9,260 nt of DNA from Actinomycetes bacterium. GTDB taxonomy: Bacteria; Actinomycetota; Acidimicrobiia; Acidimicrobiales; RAAP-2. Below are positions 1 through 5,911 of this stretch, piece after piece; position 1 is the first letter of the stretch, and each line of letters opens with the position of its first letter. The translations under genes were made by a program, and so were the position numbers. The notes under the pieces are model-generated. The model saw only the letters and a list, made by a program, of their open reading frames with translations, was not told where the DNA came from and ran no database searches. Location of the stretch: contig JAJZSX010000072.1 of assembly GCA_021849435.1 (NCBI GenBank), positions 1-9,260 of the forward strand, in the 5' to 3' direction.

Positions 1-987
1 GGGTATCTCGCCGTCGCCCTCCCAGAGGTCGAACCCCAGGTCCTCGGGCCGTTCCGGTGCTGGCGGCAGGGGTGGCTCGGGTCCGATTGCCCGCGCCGCC
101 GCACCGAGGGGTGACGACGGCAACGCCTGGACCGACTGGGTGAAGCGCTGGCGGAGTCCGGCAACATGCTGCATGGCGGACTGCTCCACGAGCGGGACAA
201 GTCGCAAGAGCACGAACGGGCTGAACGTCGCCAGCACGATCGTGACGGCCCCGGTCACGACCGCCGTCACCGATCCGCCGCGCAGCTCGCCGAAGCCCAC
301 GCTGAGGGCGATCACGATCAGGACCTTGCTCAGCGCGACAGCGATGAAGGTCTCGAACAACCGCCACCCGACGCGCCGCAGCGCGGGGATCGTCACCAGG
401 GGCACGACCACGGGTACGAGGACGACCAGCAGCGTCAACACGACCGCCCGCACCACGAGTTCGCACCACAGGAGCCACCCGCCGACCGCGACGGCGAGGG
501 ACACCAACAAGAGGCCGAACCCCGGCGTGGACCCGGCGAGCGCCGCGACCTGGGCGCCGAGCACGGGCACGTGCCGCGCGACCGACGCCGACGCACCCGA
601 CGCCAGCTCGTCGGTCGCCGCCAGTATGTCCGTCGCGATGGGCCGAGCGATCACGACGGCGAGGACCGCAGCAGGCGCGACGCCGAGGTAGACGCGCCAC
701 AGCGAGCCGGGGTCGTTGCGCACCACCCCGTGCACCGTGGCAACGACGAGGCCGACGAGTAACAGCACCGGCGCCAGGGTGACGAGCGACGTGTACTCAC
801 CCGACGCCGCGTGCACCACGCTGGTCGGGTCCCCCGTCGAGTTCAGGACGTGGCCGGTGGTGCCGAGCACCCATGACACGCTCGCGAGCACCCACGAGGT
901 CATCGCGTTGAAGAGGTCGCCGAGCGTGGCTTTGGCGACCGAGGTCGTCGAACAGCCCAGCGGCGAGAGGAGACAACCGATACCCAT
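1..987 (-). CDS. TrbL/VirB6-like conjugation membrane protein (3' end outside window)
   Basis: Reading the minus strand from the ATG at 987 gives 329 open codons that run off the left edge with no stop, so the C-terminus is missing. The protein is very hydrophobic. Likely membrane helices lie near residues 66-88, 99-115, 155-176, 178-200, 211-233 and 238-258. After them comes a soluble, proline-rich tail (about 290-329, with PEPPLPPAPERPE). An N-terminal amphipathic stretch, five to seven helices, a basic-aromatic segment before a helix (RRVGWRLFETF, 204-214) and a cytoplasmic tail match the TrbL/VirB6-like inner-membrane channel proteins of actinobacterial conjugative elements and type IV secretion systems. 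Such proteins form part of the DNA/protein translocation pore. The start overlaps the stop of the upstream gene by one base (TGATG), so translation is probably coupled. Family assignment is by architecture and neighbour from memory, not by a search; another polytopic membrane protein of a conjugation locus remains possible. Confidence 0.72.
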   Translation of the reverse strand, partial: MGIGCLLSPLGCSTTSVAKATLGDLFNAMTSWVLASVSWVLGTTGHVLNSTGDPTSVVHAASGEYTSLVTLAPVLLLVGLVVATVHGVVRNDPGSLWRVYLGVAPAAVLAVVIARPIATDILAATDELASGASASVARHVPVLGAQVAALAGSTPGFGLLLVSLAVAVGGWLLWCELVVRAVVLTLLVVLVPVVVPLVTIPALRRVGWRLFETFIAVALSKVLIVIALSVGFGELRGGSVTAVVTGAVTIVLATFSPFVLLRLVPLVEQSAMQHVAGLRQRFTQSVQALPSSPLGAAARAIGPEPPLPPAPERPEDLGFDLWEGDGEIP

Positions 988-1271
988 CAGTGCACCGACT
1001 GTCCGGCCTTGAAGAAGAAGTCCACCAGGTGCGGAGCCGCCCCGATCAACAACGCCGCGACGAGCGACGTCATCACCGCGCGCCGACCGGTCATCGACTG
1101 GTGCATGTTCTGGGTGTGGCTGCCGATCGCCCACAAGGCGGCACCGAGCAGCAAAGCGACGAGCGCGCCGATGAGGCTCCACGCGGCGAGACCGTCGGCG
1201 ATCTGCATGAGCACGGCGCTGCCGGGCAGCGCCGTGAGTGATGGACTGAGTGAAACAGCGAGGATTCGCAT
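987..1271 (-). CDS. Small two-helix membrane protein, DUF6112-like, of a conjugation/T4SS locus
   Basis: A 94-residue protein with a short hydrophobic N-terminus (MRILAVSLSPSL), two membrane helices (about 27-49 and 66-87), a polar loop between them (SHTQNMHQSMTGRR, 51-64) and a C-terminal HLVDFFF segment. Small hydrophobic proteins of this shape, with a G-x-LAxW...LIGALVALLLGAALWAIGSH core, are familiar from actinobacterial conjugative loci as DUF6112, encoded just upstream of a TrbL-like gene as here. They may play a VirB2/TrbC-like structural role, but that is inference. I chose the ATG at 1271 because AGAAAGG (1284-1278) sits 6 nt upstream. The frame stays open to a GTG at 1322, but that start would be 16 nt from the nearest strong ribosome site. 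The gene is first in a minus-strand operon with the polytopic gene ending at position 1. No cysteines or catalytic motifs are visible. Confidence 0.72.
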   Translation of the reverse strand: MRILAVSLSPSLTALPGSAVLMQIADGLAAWSLIGALVALLLGAALWAIGSHTQNMHQSMTGRRAVMTSLVAALLIGAAPHLVDFFFKAGQSVH

Positions 1272-1277
1272 CGAGGA

Positions 1278-1284
1278 CCTTTCT
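1278..1284 (-). promoter_or_regulatory. Ribosome binding site deciding the start of the DUF6112-like gene
   Basis: On the minus strand AGAAAGG is followed by six bases and then ATG (1271-1269). Spacing and purine content suit a Shine-Dalgarno site and favour this ATG over the upstream in-frame GTGs at 1322 and 1298. Confidence 0.6.
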
Positions 1285-1370
1285 GCCTGGGACTTCACAA
1301 CGGTCGCTGTTCCCGCCCTCACAGCGAGTGTTTTATTTCCTCCTGTGGAAGACCCGGGTCGATGGGTGCC

Positions 1371-1399
1371 GTATTACACGGGGTACGTACCGTGGGCAA
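1371..1399 (-). promoter_or_regulatory. Candidate promoter of the type IV secretion operon
   Basis: On the minus strand TTGCCC (1399-1394) and TAATAC (1376-1371) are separated by exactly 17 bp. This resembles a sigma70-type -35/-10 pair (4/6 and 3/6 consensus matches). Transcription would start near 1363-1365, giving an untranslated leader of about 90 nt before the ATG at 1271. The perfect inverted-repeat arm ending at 1401 stops one base short of the -35, suggesting operator control. The match is moderate and rests on inspection only. Confidence 0.4.
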
Positions 1400-1400
1400 T

Positions 1401-1430
1401 GAATTCGCGTTGCTTCGGCGACACGAATTC
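1401..1430. repeat. Inverted repeat / hairpin with cUUCGg loop next to the promoter
   Basis: GAATTCG (1401-1407) is perfectly repeated in reverse complement at 1424-1430. Inside it, after one mismatch (C1408/A1423), GTTGC and GCGAC pair (one G-U on the plus strand) around a TTCG loop at 1414-1417. The result is 12 paired positions closed by the very stable C(UUCG)G tetraloop if read as plus-strand RNA. No T-run follows on either strand, so a classical terminator is unlikely. Its contact with the -35 of the minus-strand promoter makes a protein-binding operator the simplest reading. Confidence 0.6.
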
Positions 1431-1451
1431 TGCGCCGTGAAGCACACGCGA

Positions 1452-1511
1452 AGAGCCGTTCGTCACCCGGACAAGCCTCGAACGAGGCAGGGCTCTGGGA
1501 CGGAACCGGGT
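1452..1511. repeat. Cluster of nested and crossing inverted repeats
   Basis: Visible pairs are AGAGCC (1452-1457) with GGCTCT (1491-1496), GCCTC (1475-1479) with GAGGC (1484-1488) around a four-base loop, CGTTCG (1457-1462) with CGAACG (1479-1484), and ACCCGG (1465-1470) with CCGGGT (1506-1511). Some pairings compete or cross, as in alternative structures or a pseudoknot. It does not fit a tRNA cloverleaf and has no T-run. It could be a structured RNA, a regulatory site, or chance in GC-rich DNA. Confidence 0.35.
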
Positions 1512-1625
1512 ATTGCCAGTAATTCCTGGTCATCTGGACGGTGAGCAAGTGCCGAGCTCGTTCAGTCGGCTAAGGCGACCCGGTGTGTTCGAAATTAGGA
1601 CACATGCTGTTATGGCGAGGTCTGC

Positions 1626-1631
1626 GAGAAT
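1626..1631 (+). promoter_or_regulatory. Weak -10-like hexamer before senX3
   Basis: GAGAAT lies six bases before the GTG start at 1638. It keeps the A at position 2 and T at position 6 of a TANNNT element but lacks the first T. By analogy with the other starts in this window it may drive a leaderless transcript. I see no convincing -35 at 16-18 bp. Confidence 0.3.
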
Positions 1632-1637
1632 GAACCT

Positions 1638-2933
1638 GTGATCGTTCCCGCCTCTGTGAATCCCGTCGCCCACTGGGCGCCCGCCGCCGTGTACACCCTC
1701 GGCGTCGGGGTGCTCGTCGTCGGCGCGCTGCTCGGCTACCTGATCAATCGGTATCGCGACCACCGGTCGCTCGCCCAACGCCTCAACGCGCTGGGGGCAC
1801 GCCTCGGAGTCGAGCCCCACGGCGACACCGGTCGGGTCGAGGCGGCGCTCGCCTACCTCGAAGAGGTCACCGGGACCGCCACCACCGCCGTGAGCGAGTC
1901 CAGTGCCGAGTCGACTCGGCTTCGACGATCCCTCGACTCGCTGCCCCTCGGGCTCGTGCTCTGTGACGAGGGTGGCGCGGTCGTCTACCGCAACAGCCTC
2001 GCTGAATCACTCATGACCAGCCGCTACGGCGAGGCGATCGCCGCCCAGGCGGTCACCGAGTGCCTGGCCGAGGGCTGGTCGAGCGGCGTTGCCGACCGAA
2101 CGATCGAGATCTACGGACCGCCTCGACGCACGCTCAGCGTGCGAGCGTCGGTTATCGACGACGGCCGACGACCACTGGGCGTGCTCGCCGTCATCGAGGA
2201 CTCCAGCGAGCGCCGACGGCTCGAGGACGTGCGTCGGGACTTCATCGCCAACGTGAGCCACGAGTTGAAGACGCCGATGGGGGCGCTCGGCCTCCTCGCG
2301 GAGACGCTCCAGTTCGAACCCGACGCGTCGATCGCCCGGCGCCTCGCCGAACGCATCAACACCGAGGCCTTTCGCGTCAACCGGATTATCGAGGACCTGC
2401 TCGACCTCTCACGGATCGAAGGCGAGGGCTCGCCGGTGCGCGAGCCGGTTCCTGTCGCGTTGTTCGTCTCTGAGGCGATGGAGCGGATCCGCACGTCGGC
2501 CGAGCAGCACGGGGTAACCATCGACTTCGTCGAACCCGCCGCGTCCATCGTCATCGTCGGTGACCGGCGCCAACTGGTCTCGGCCGTGCACGCGCTGCTC
2601 GAGAACGCAGTCGTCTATTCACCGGGCGGTGGACGCGTCACGATTACCGTGGAGCGCCACGAGGAGCGCCAGAGCGACGAAGGCGCCGTCGAAGCCCGCG
2701 TCGTTCGCATCGCCATCACCGACCAGGGCGTCGGCATCCCCGCGAAGGACCTCGAACGCATCTTCGAACGGTTCTACCGCGTCGACCCTGGTCGGGCCCG
2801 CGAGACCGGCGGCACGGGACTCGGGCTGAGTATTGTGCGCCACGTCGCGCAAAACCACGGCGGGACCGTCGTGGTGGAGTCGCGCGAGGGAGAGGGGTCG
2901 ACCTTCACGCTTGAGCTCCCGGTGAACCAGTGA
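1638..2933 (+). CDS. senX3: SenX3-like sensor histidine kinase
   Basis: A 431-residue membrane-bound histidine kinase. Residues about 14-36 form one clear N-terminal membrane helix, with no sizeable extracytoplasmic domain. A PAS-like domain follows (about 95-190; LDSLPLGLVLCDEGG...VYRNS). The HisKA region has the phosphorylated His208 in VSHELKTP. The ATPase domain carries the N box (Asn323 in LLENAVVYSPGG), the D-x-G-x-G box (362-366), an F-box-like ERFYR and the G2 loop GGTGLGLS (391-398). Layout and motif wording match mycobacterial SenX3, which senses phosphate limitation through the Pst/PhoU system and phosphorylates RegX3. The regulator gene overlaps its stop by 4 bp, so the two form one operon. 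GTG at 1638 is the only start that keeps the whole membrane helix; it has little or no Shine-Dalgarno (GAGA at 1626-1629 at best). No phoU or pst gene is in the window, so the phosphate role is inferred from the family. Confidence 0.88.
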   Translation: MIVPASVNPVAHWAPAAVYTLGVGVLVVGALLGYLINRYRDHRSLAQRLNALGARLGVEPHGDTGRVEAALAYLEEVTGTATTAVSESSAESTRLRRSLDSLPLGLVLCDEGGAVVYRNSLAESLMTSRYGEAIAAQAVTECLAEGWSSGVADRTIEIYGPPRRTLSVRASVIDDGRRPLGVLAVIEDSSERRRLEDVRRDFIANVSHELKTPMGALGLLAETLQFEPDASIARRLAERINTEAFRVNRIIEDLLDLSRIEGEGSPVREPVPVALFVSEAMERIRTSAEQHGVTIDFVEPAASIVIVGDRRQLVSAVHALLENAVVYSPGGGRVTITVERHEERQSDEGAVEARVVRIAITDQGVGIPAKDLERIFERFYRVDPGRARETGGTGLGLSIVRHVAQNHGGTVVVESREGEGSTFTLELPVNQ

Positions 2934-3652
2934 CCGCGTCACACCAGCCCGTGGTTCGGGTGCTCCTCGTCGAGGACGAGGAGTCCTTCATCGACGCGCT
3001 GAGCGTCGGACTCGCCCGCGAGGGGTTCGACGTGACCGTCGCGCGTGACGGCGCCGAAGGGGCCGCGCGCTTCGCCGCTGGCGAGTTCGACATCGTGCTC
3101 TTGGACCTCATGCTGCCCAAGATGAGCGGGCTCGACCTCTGCCGCGAGATCCGCCTGAGCAGTGACGTCCCGATCATCATCGTAAGCGCGAAGGGCGAGG
3201 AGGTCGACATGGTCCTGCTCCTCGAGATCGGGGCCGACGACTACGTGACCAAGCCGTACCGGCTGCGCGAGCTCGTCGCACGGATGCGCGCGGTCCTGCG
3301 CCGACGTGAGCACCCGGTCGACCTCGACGGCGAGGAGGCCTCGATCCAGCGCGGTCCCGTGCGACTCGACATCGACGCCCGGCGCTGCTTCATCGGAACC
3401 GACGAGGTCAAGTTGCGCAAGAAGGAGTTCGCGCTGCTGCGCCTGCTCATGGAGAACCCGGGGCGCGTGCTGACCCGCGAGGTCCTCATCGACCGGGTGT
3501 GGGGCCACGACTACGTCGGCGATACCAAGACCCTCGACGTCCACATCAAGCGACTCCGTAGCCTGATAGAGACCGAACCCAAAGCGCCCCGCTACATCAC
3601 CACCGTGCGCGGCGTCGGCTATCGGTTCGAGGTCAGCCGCGACGAGGGCTGA
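2930..3652 (+). CDS. regX3: RegX3-like OmpR/PhoB-family response regulator
   Basis: A 240-residue DNA-binding response regulator. The receiver domain (about 8-125) has the acidic pair Glu15-Asp16, phosphoacceptor Asp59 in LLDLMLP, switch residues Ser86 and Tyr105, and Lys108 in the TKPY motif. A short linker leads to an OmpR-type winged helix (about 140-236). There GDTKTLDVHIKRLRS is the recognition-helix region and TVRGVGYRFE the terminal hairpin. Wording around DDYVTKPY, LIDRVWG-DYVGDTKTLDVH and VRGVGY is very close to mycobacterial RegX3, which controls phosphate-responsive genes. Its GTG start overlaps the kinase stop (GTGA), implying translational coupling and stoichiometric expression. 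The 3' end overlaps the end of serS by 20 bp in convergent orientation. No catalytic or phosphorylation residue is missing. Confidence 0.9.
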   Translation: MTASHQPVVRVLLVEDEESFIDALSVGLAREGFDVTVARDGAEGAARFAAGEFDIVLLDLMLPKMSGLDLCREIRLSSDVPIIIVSAKGEEVDMVLLLEIGADDYVTKPYRLRELVARMRAVLRRREHPVDLDGEEASIQRGPVRLDIDARRCFIGTDEVKLRKKEFALLRLLMENPGRVLTREVLIDRVWGHDYVGDTKTLDVHIKRLRSLIETEPKAPRYITTVRGVGYRFEVSRDEG

Positions 3653-3667
3653 TCGTCGTCGAACCGA
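3622..3667. repeat. Long imperfect palindrome spanning the stops of regX3 and serS
   Basis: Perfect 9-bp arms (3622-3630 and 3659-3667) enclose an inner 8-bp stem (3631-3638 with 3647-3654, one G-U on the plus strand, a mismatch on the minus strand). The loop is 8 nt and there is a 4-nt bulge at 3655-3658. The regX3 stop (TGA 3650-3652) and the serS stop (read from TCA 3633-3635) sit opposite each other in the inner stem. The position between convergent genes suggests a bidirectional terminator or transcript-end stabiliser. No T-run flanks either side, so factor-independent termination in the E. coli sense is not supported. Confidence 0.55.
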
Positions 3668-4937
3668 GGTAAGGCGCGAGCACCGACGGCAACTCGACCG
3701 ACCCGTCGGACTGACGATACGTCTCGACGAGCGCGGCCCAGATCCTCGCCCACGCGAGCGCCGAGCCGTTCACCGTGTGCACCAGCGCGGTTGAGCCGTC
3801 CTCGCGGCGGTAACGGACGTTGGCGCGCCGGGCCTGATAGTCACGGAACCAACTCACCGACGAGACCTCCAGCCATCGGTCGACGCCAGGGCTGTAGACC
3901 TCGAGGTCGAACGTGCGCGCCGAGGACGTCCCGAGGTCACCGGCGCACAGGTCGAGCACCCGGTAGGTCAGACCGAGTTCGCGCAGCAGCGACTCCGCGC
4001 GCGCGAGTATGTCGGCGTGCGCGTCGGCCGCCTGGTCGGGCGCGCAGTACGCGAAGAGCTCTACCTTGTCGAACTCGTGGACCCGCAGGAGCCCCCGGGT
4101 GTCTCGACCGGCCGCCCCGGCCTCGCGTCGGAAGCACGCGGTGAGCGCGGTCATGCGAATCGGGAGCTGGGACTCGTCGATGATTTCGCCGCGCAACATC
4201 GAGGTGAGTGGCACCTCGGCCGTCGGGATCGCCCACAGCCCGTCGCGCTCGATGGCGTACATGTCATCAGCCGATTTGGGCAGGTGACCCGTCGAGACCA
4301 TGGTCTCGGTCAAGGCGAAGGTCGGGGGACGGATCTCCTCGTAGTCGGGCGTGTGCCGATCGAGCGCGAAGGCGCCCAGTGCCCGCACGAGCCGCGAACC
4401 CACGCCGCGGAAGAGCGGGAACATCGATCCGGCGAGCTTTGCCCCCGACTCGAGATCCAAGATGTCCAGTTGGGCGCCGATCTCCCAGTGCGGGACCCGT
4501 TGGTGCTCTTCGAACGTCGGGAACGGTGCCCCGTCGTCCATCGCGACCCACCACTGGCGCAGCACAACGTTGTCGTGCTCGTCCACACCGTCGGGCGCAT
4601 CGGGGGCCGGCAGGTTCGGCAACTGCAGCAGCAGATCCCGCAGACGACCGGCCACCAACTCGACCGACGCTGACGCTTGACGCTCTTCATCGCCGAGGTC
4701 ACGGCTGACAGCCGCCAACTCCTCGGCTCGGGCCAGGTCCTTCTGACGACGCGCCTCACCGACCTGGCGCGACAGCGACTTGATGTCAGCACGCAACCGC
4801 TCGGTCTCTTGGAGCAGCCGACGGTGCTCGGTGTCCAGGGCCGCCACGTCGTCGAGGGTCGACGGCGCCACCCCCCGACGGGCCAGGGCGTCCTTGACGA
4901 CGTCAGGTTCACGACGCAGTTGAGCGAGATCGATCAC
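3633..4937 (-). CDS. serS: Seryl-tRNA synthetase
   Basis: A class II aminoacyl-tRNA synthetase that charges tRNA-Ser (and tRNA-Sec where present) with serine. At 434 residues it has the normal bacterial length. The N-terminal tRNA-binding coiled coil covers about 30-103 (heptad-like, rich in E, R, L). The catalytic core has the helical motif 1 region (about 176-205), the serine-site TAE motif (239-241), motif 2 with FRREAG (Arg270) and HEFDKVEL, and motif 3 around NGSALAWARIW (Arg398), followed by PSVLAPYLG. Two spots differ from the usual form: the common SSCSN...FQARR reads SSVSW...YQARR (359-371), and motif 3 has WAR in place of the common VGR. The reading frame is intact and essential residues are kept, so it is probably active. 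The GTG start at 4937 has a -10-like hexamer directly upstream and no clear ribosome site. The 3' end overlaps regX3 convergently. Confidence 0.96.
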   Translation of the reverse strand: MIDLAQLRREPDVVKDALARRGVAPSTLDDVAALDTEHRRLLQETERLRADIKSLSRQVGEARRQKDLARAEELAAVSRDLGDEERQASASVELVAGRLRDLLLQLPNLPAPDAPDGVDEHDNVVLRQWWVAMDDGAPFPTFEEHQRVPHWEIGAQLDILDLESGAKLAGSMFPLFRGVGSRLVRALGAFALDRHTPDYEEIRPPTFALTETMVSTGHLPKSADDMYAIERDGLWAIPTAEVPLTSMLRGEIIDESQLPIRMTALTACFRREAGAAGRDTRGLLRVHEFDKVELFAYCAPDQAADAHADILARAESLLRELGLTYRVLDLCAGDLGTSSARTFDLEVYSPGVDRWLEVSSVSWFRDYQARRANVRYRREDGSTALVHTVNGSALAWARIWAALVETYRQSDGSVELPSVLAPYLGSTTISPRRG

Positions 4938-4943
4938 GTCTTG

Positions 4944-4949
4944 AGCCTA
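4944..4949 (-). promoter_or_regulatory. Leaderless-type -10 of serS
   Basis: On the minus strand TAGGCT is followed by six bases (CAAGAC) and the GTG at 4937. A TANNNT hexamer at this distance would start transcription at or next to the first base of the codon. There is no Shine-Dalgarno in the gap. No clear -35 was found. Confidence 0.5.
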
Positions 4950-4991
4950 CCGAGGCACGATCGGTCGGCCACGATGACCTCGCCGTCCCAG

Positions 4992-4997
4992 TAGTTT
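4992..4997 (+). promoter_or_regulatory. Leaderless-type -10 of the ABC transporter operon
   Basis: TAGTTT ends eight bases before the GTG at 5006 and no ribosome site is visible. This favours GTG 5006 as the start rather than the in-frame TTG at 5000. It lies in the short divergent gap with serS, 42 bp from that gene's -10. Confidence 0.42.
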
Positions 4998-5005
4998 CGT
5001 TGGTT

Positions 5006-5911
5006 GTGAGTCACGCCGTCGAGGTCACCGGGTTGCGCGTCGCGTTCGGCGGGCTCTACGCCGTCGACGGCGTGAGCCTCACCGTCGACTACGGCGAGGT
5101 CCTGGCCCTGCTCGGCCCGAATGGCGCCGGTAAGACCACGTTGGTCGAGACGCTCCTCGGATTCCGCGAACCCGACGACGGGACGGTGCGGATCCACGGC
5201 TTGGATCCACGGCGCGCCCACGACGAGGTCGTCGTACGCACCGGAGCGCTCCTGCAGCGAGGTGGGGTCTGGTTCCCGATGACGCCCACGCAGGTCCTGG
5301 CCCTGACCGCGACCTACTACGACGCGCCACGCGACCACGAGGGCCTGCTCGACCTGCTCGATCTTCGCCGATGCGCCGCGACACCCTGGCGACGGCTCTC
5401 GGGTGGCGAACAGCAGCGCACGCTGCTCGCATTGGCCCTCATCGCCCGGCCCCGAGTCCTCGTGCTCGACGAGCCGACGACCGCCGTCGACCCTGAAGGT
5501 CGACAAGTGATCCGATCAATCATCGCCGCGGAGGCCGAACGCGGTTGTGCGATCTTGATCACGACCCACGAGTTGACCGAGGCCGAGCGCATGGCGAACC
5601 GCCTCGTGCTGATGCACCGCGGTGCCGTCGTCGCCGAGGGGACCCTCGACGAGTTGTCAGGCGAGCCCGAGCTCGTCATCGAGACGAGTGCCCCGGTCGA
5701 CGCGGCGTCCCTCGCGCAACGACTCGGGTGCGTCGTCACCAACGAGTCGCCAACGCGGCTGCGCTGTCGCATCGCGTCCAGTCCCGAACGGGTGGCCCTG
5801 GTGAGCGCTCTGCTCGTCGAGCGGGGCGTCCAACTCGTCTCGCTGCGCACGCGCGCCTCGCTTGAGGAGCGCTACCTCGACCTCATCGCCGAGGAACGGA
5901 GTCTCCCGTGA
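5006..5911 (+). CDS. ABC transporter ATP-binding protein (exporter type)
   Basis: An ATPase subunit of about 301 residues that would energise the membrane protein encoded next. Counting from the TTG at 5000 (subtract 2 for the GTG at 5006), the motifs are Walker A GPNGAGKTT (39-47), a Q-loop (Gln86 in GALLQRGG), signature LSGGEQQR (133-140), Walker B VLVLDE (154-159), a D-loop (TTAVD) and the switch His190 in TTHE. After the nucleotide-binding domain a C-terminal extension (about 222-300) ends in LEERYLDLI, typical of drug/heme-type ABC-2 ATPases with a DUF4162-like tail. The permease gene overlaps by 4 bp (GTGA). In mycobacteria a similar ATPase/permease pair is found beside the heme A synthase gene (Rv1456c-Rv1458c region, from memory). 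That suggests a role near cytochrome oxidase biogenesis, but the substrate is unknown. I prefer GTG 5006 because of the -10 spacing. Confidence 0.88.
   Translation: MSHAVEVTGLRVAFGGLYAVDGVSLTVDYGEVLALLGPNGAGKTTLVETLLGFREPDDGTVRIHGLDPRRAHDEVVVRTGALLQRGGVWFPMTPTQVLALTATYYDAPRDHEGLLDLLDLRRCAATPWRRLSGGEQQRTLLALALIARPRVLVLDEPTTAVDPEGRQVIRSIIAAEAERGCAILITTHELTEAERMANRLVLMHRGAVVAEGTLDELSGEPELVIETSAPVDAASLAQRLGCVVTNESPTRLRCRIASSPERVALVSALLVERGVQLVSLRTRASLEERYLDLIAEERSLP

Larger units (their letters stand above)
1272..1637. other. 366-bp non-coding divergent region
   Basis: This stretch separates the minus-strand secretion genes from the plus-strand sensor kinase gene. Short open frames cross it on both strands, but none has a ribosome site, a recognisable protein or normal composition. 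It contains a minus-strand promoter candidate (1371-1399), an inverted repeat with a UUCG loop (1401-1430), nested inverted repeats (1452-1511) and an orphan AGGAGG on the minus strand (1344-1339). A short inverted repeat TGTGT-N11-ACACA (1584-1604) lies 34-54 bp upstream of the kinase start. Local AT-rich patches (for example 1331-1338) contrast with the GC-rich genes around it. I see no tRNA and no attachment-site repeat. Confidence 0.7.

Noticed and set aside
166..762. Plus-strand open frame rich in H, D and R at the left edge
   Set aside because: It is the shadow of the polytopic membrane gene on the minus strand, which has real membrane helices and coupled translation.
1441..1520. Possible tRNA or attachment site because of GTTCGAGG-like and hairpin elements
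   Set aside because: No acceptor stem, no proper T-loop context and no anticodon arm could be built on either strand.
1333..1548. 71-residue minus-strand frame in the intergenic region
   Set aside because: It crosses the likely promoter and the inverted repeats, has no ribosome site and no recognisable protein character.
1584..1604. TGTGT-N11-ACACA as a RegX3/PhoB autoregulatory box
   Set aside because: PhoB-family sites are usually direct repeats of a GTTCA-like unit, which I could not place with the right period here; too short to call.
3622..3667. Classical rho-independent terminator
   Set aside because: The palindrome is real but no T-run follows it on either strand, so it is listed as a repeat instead.
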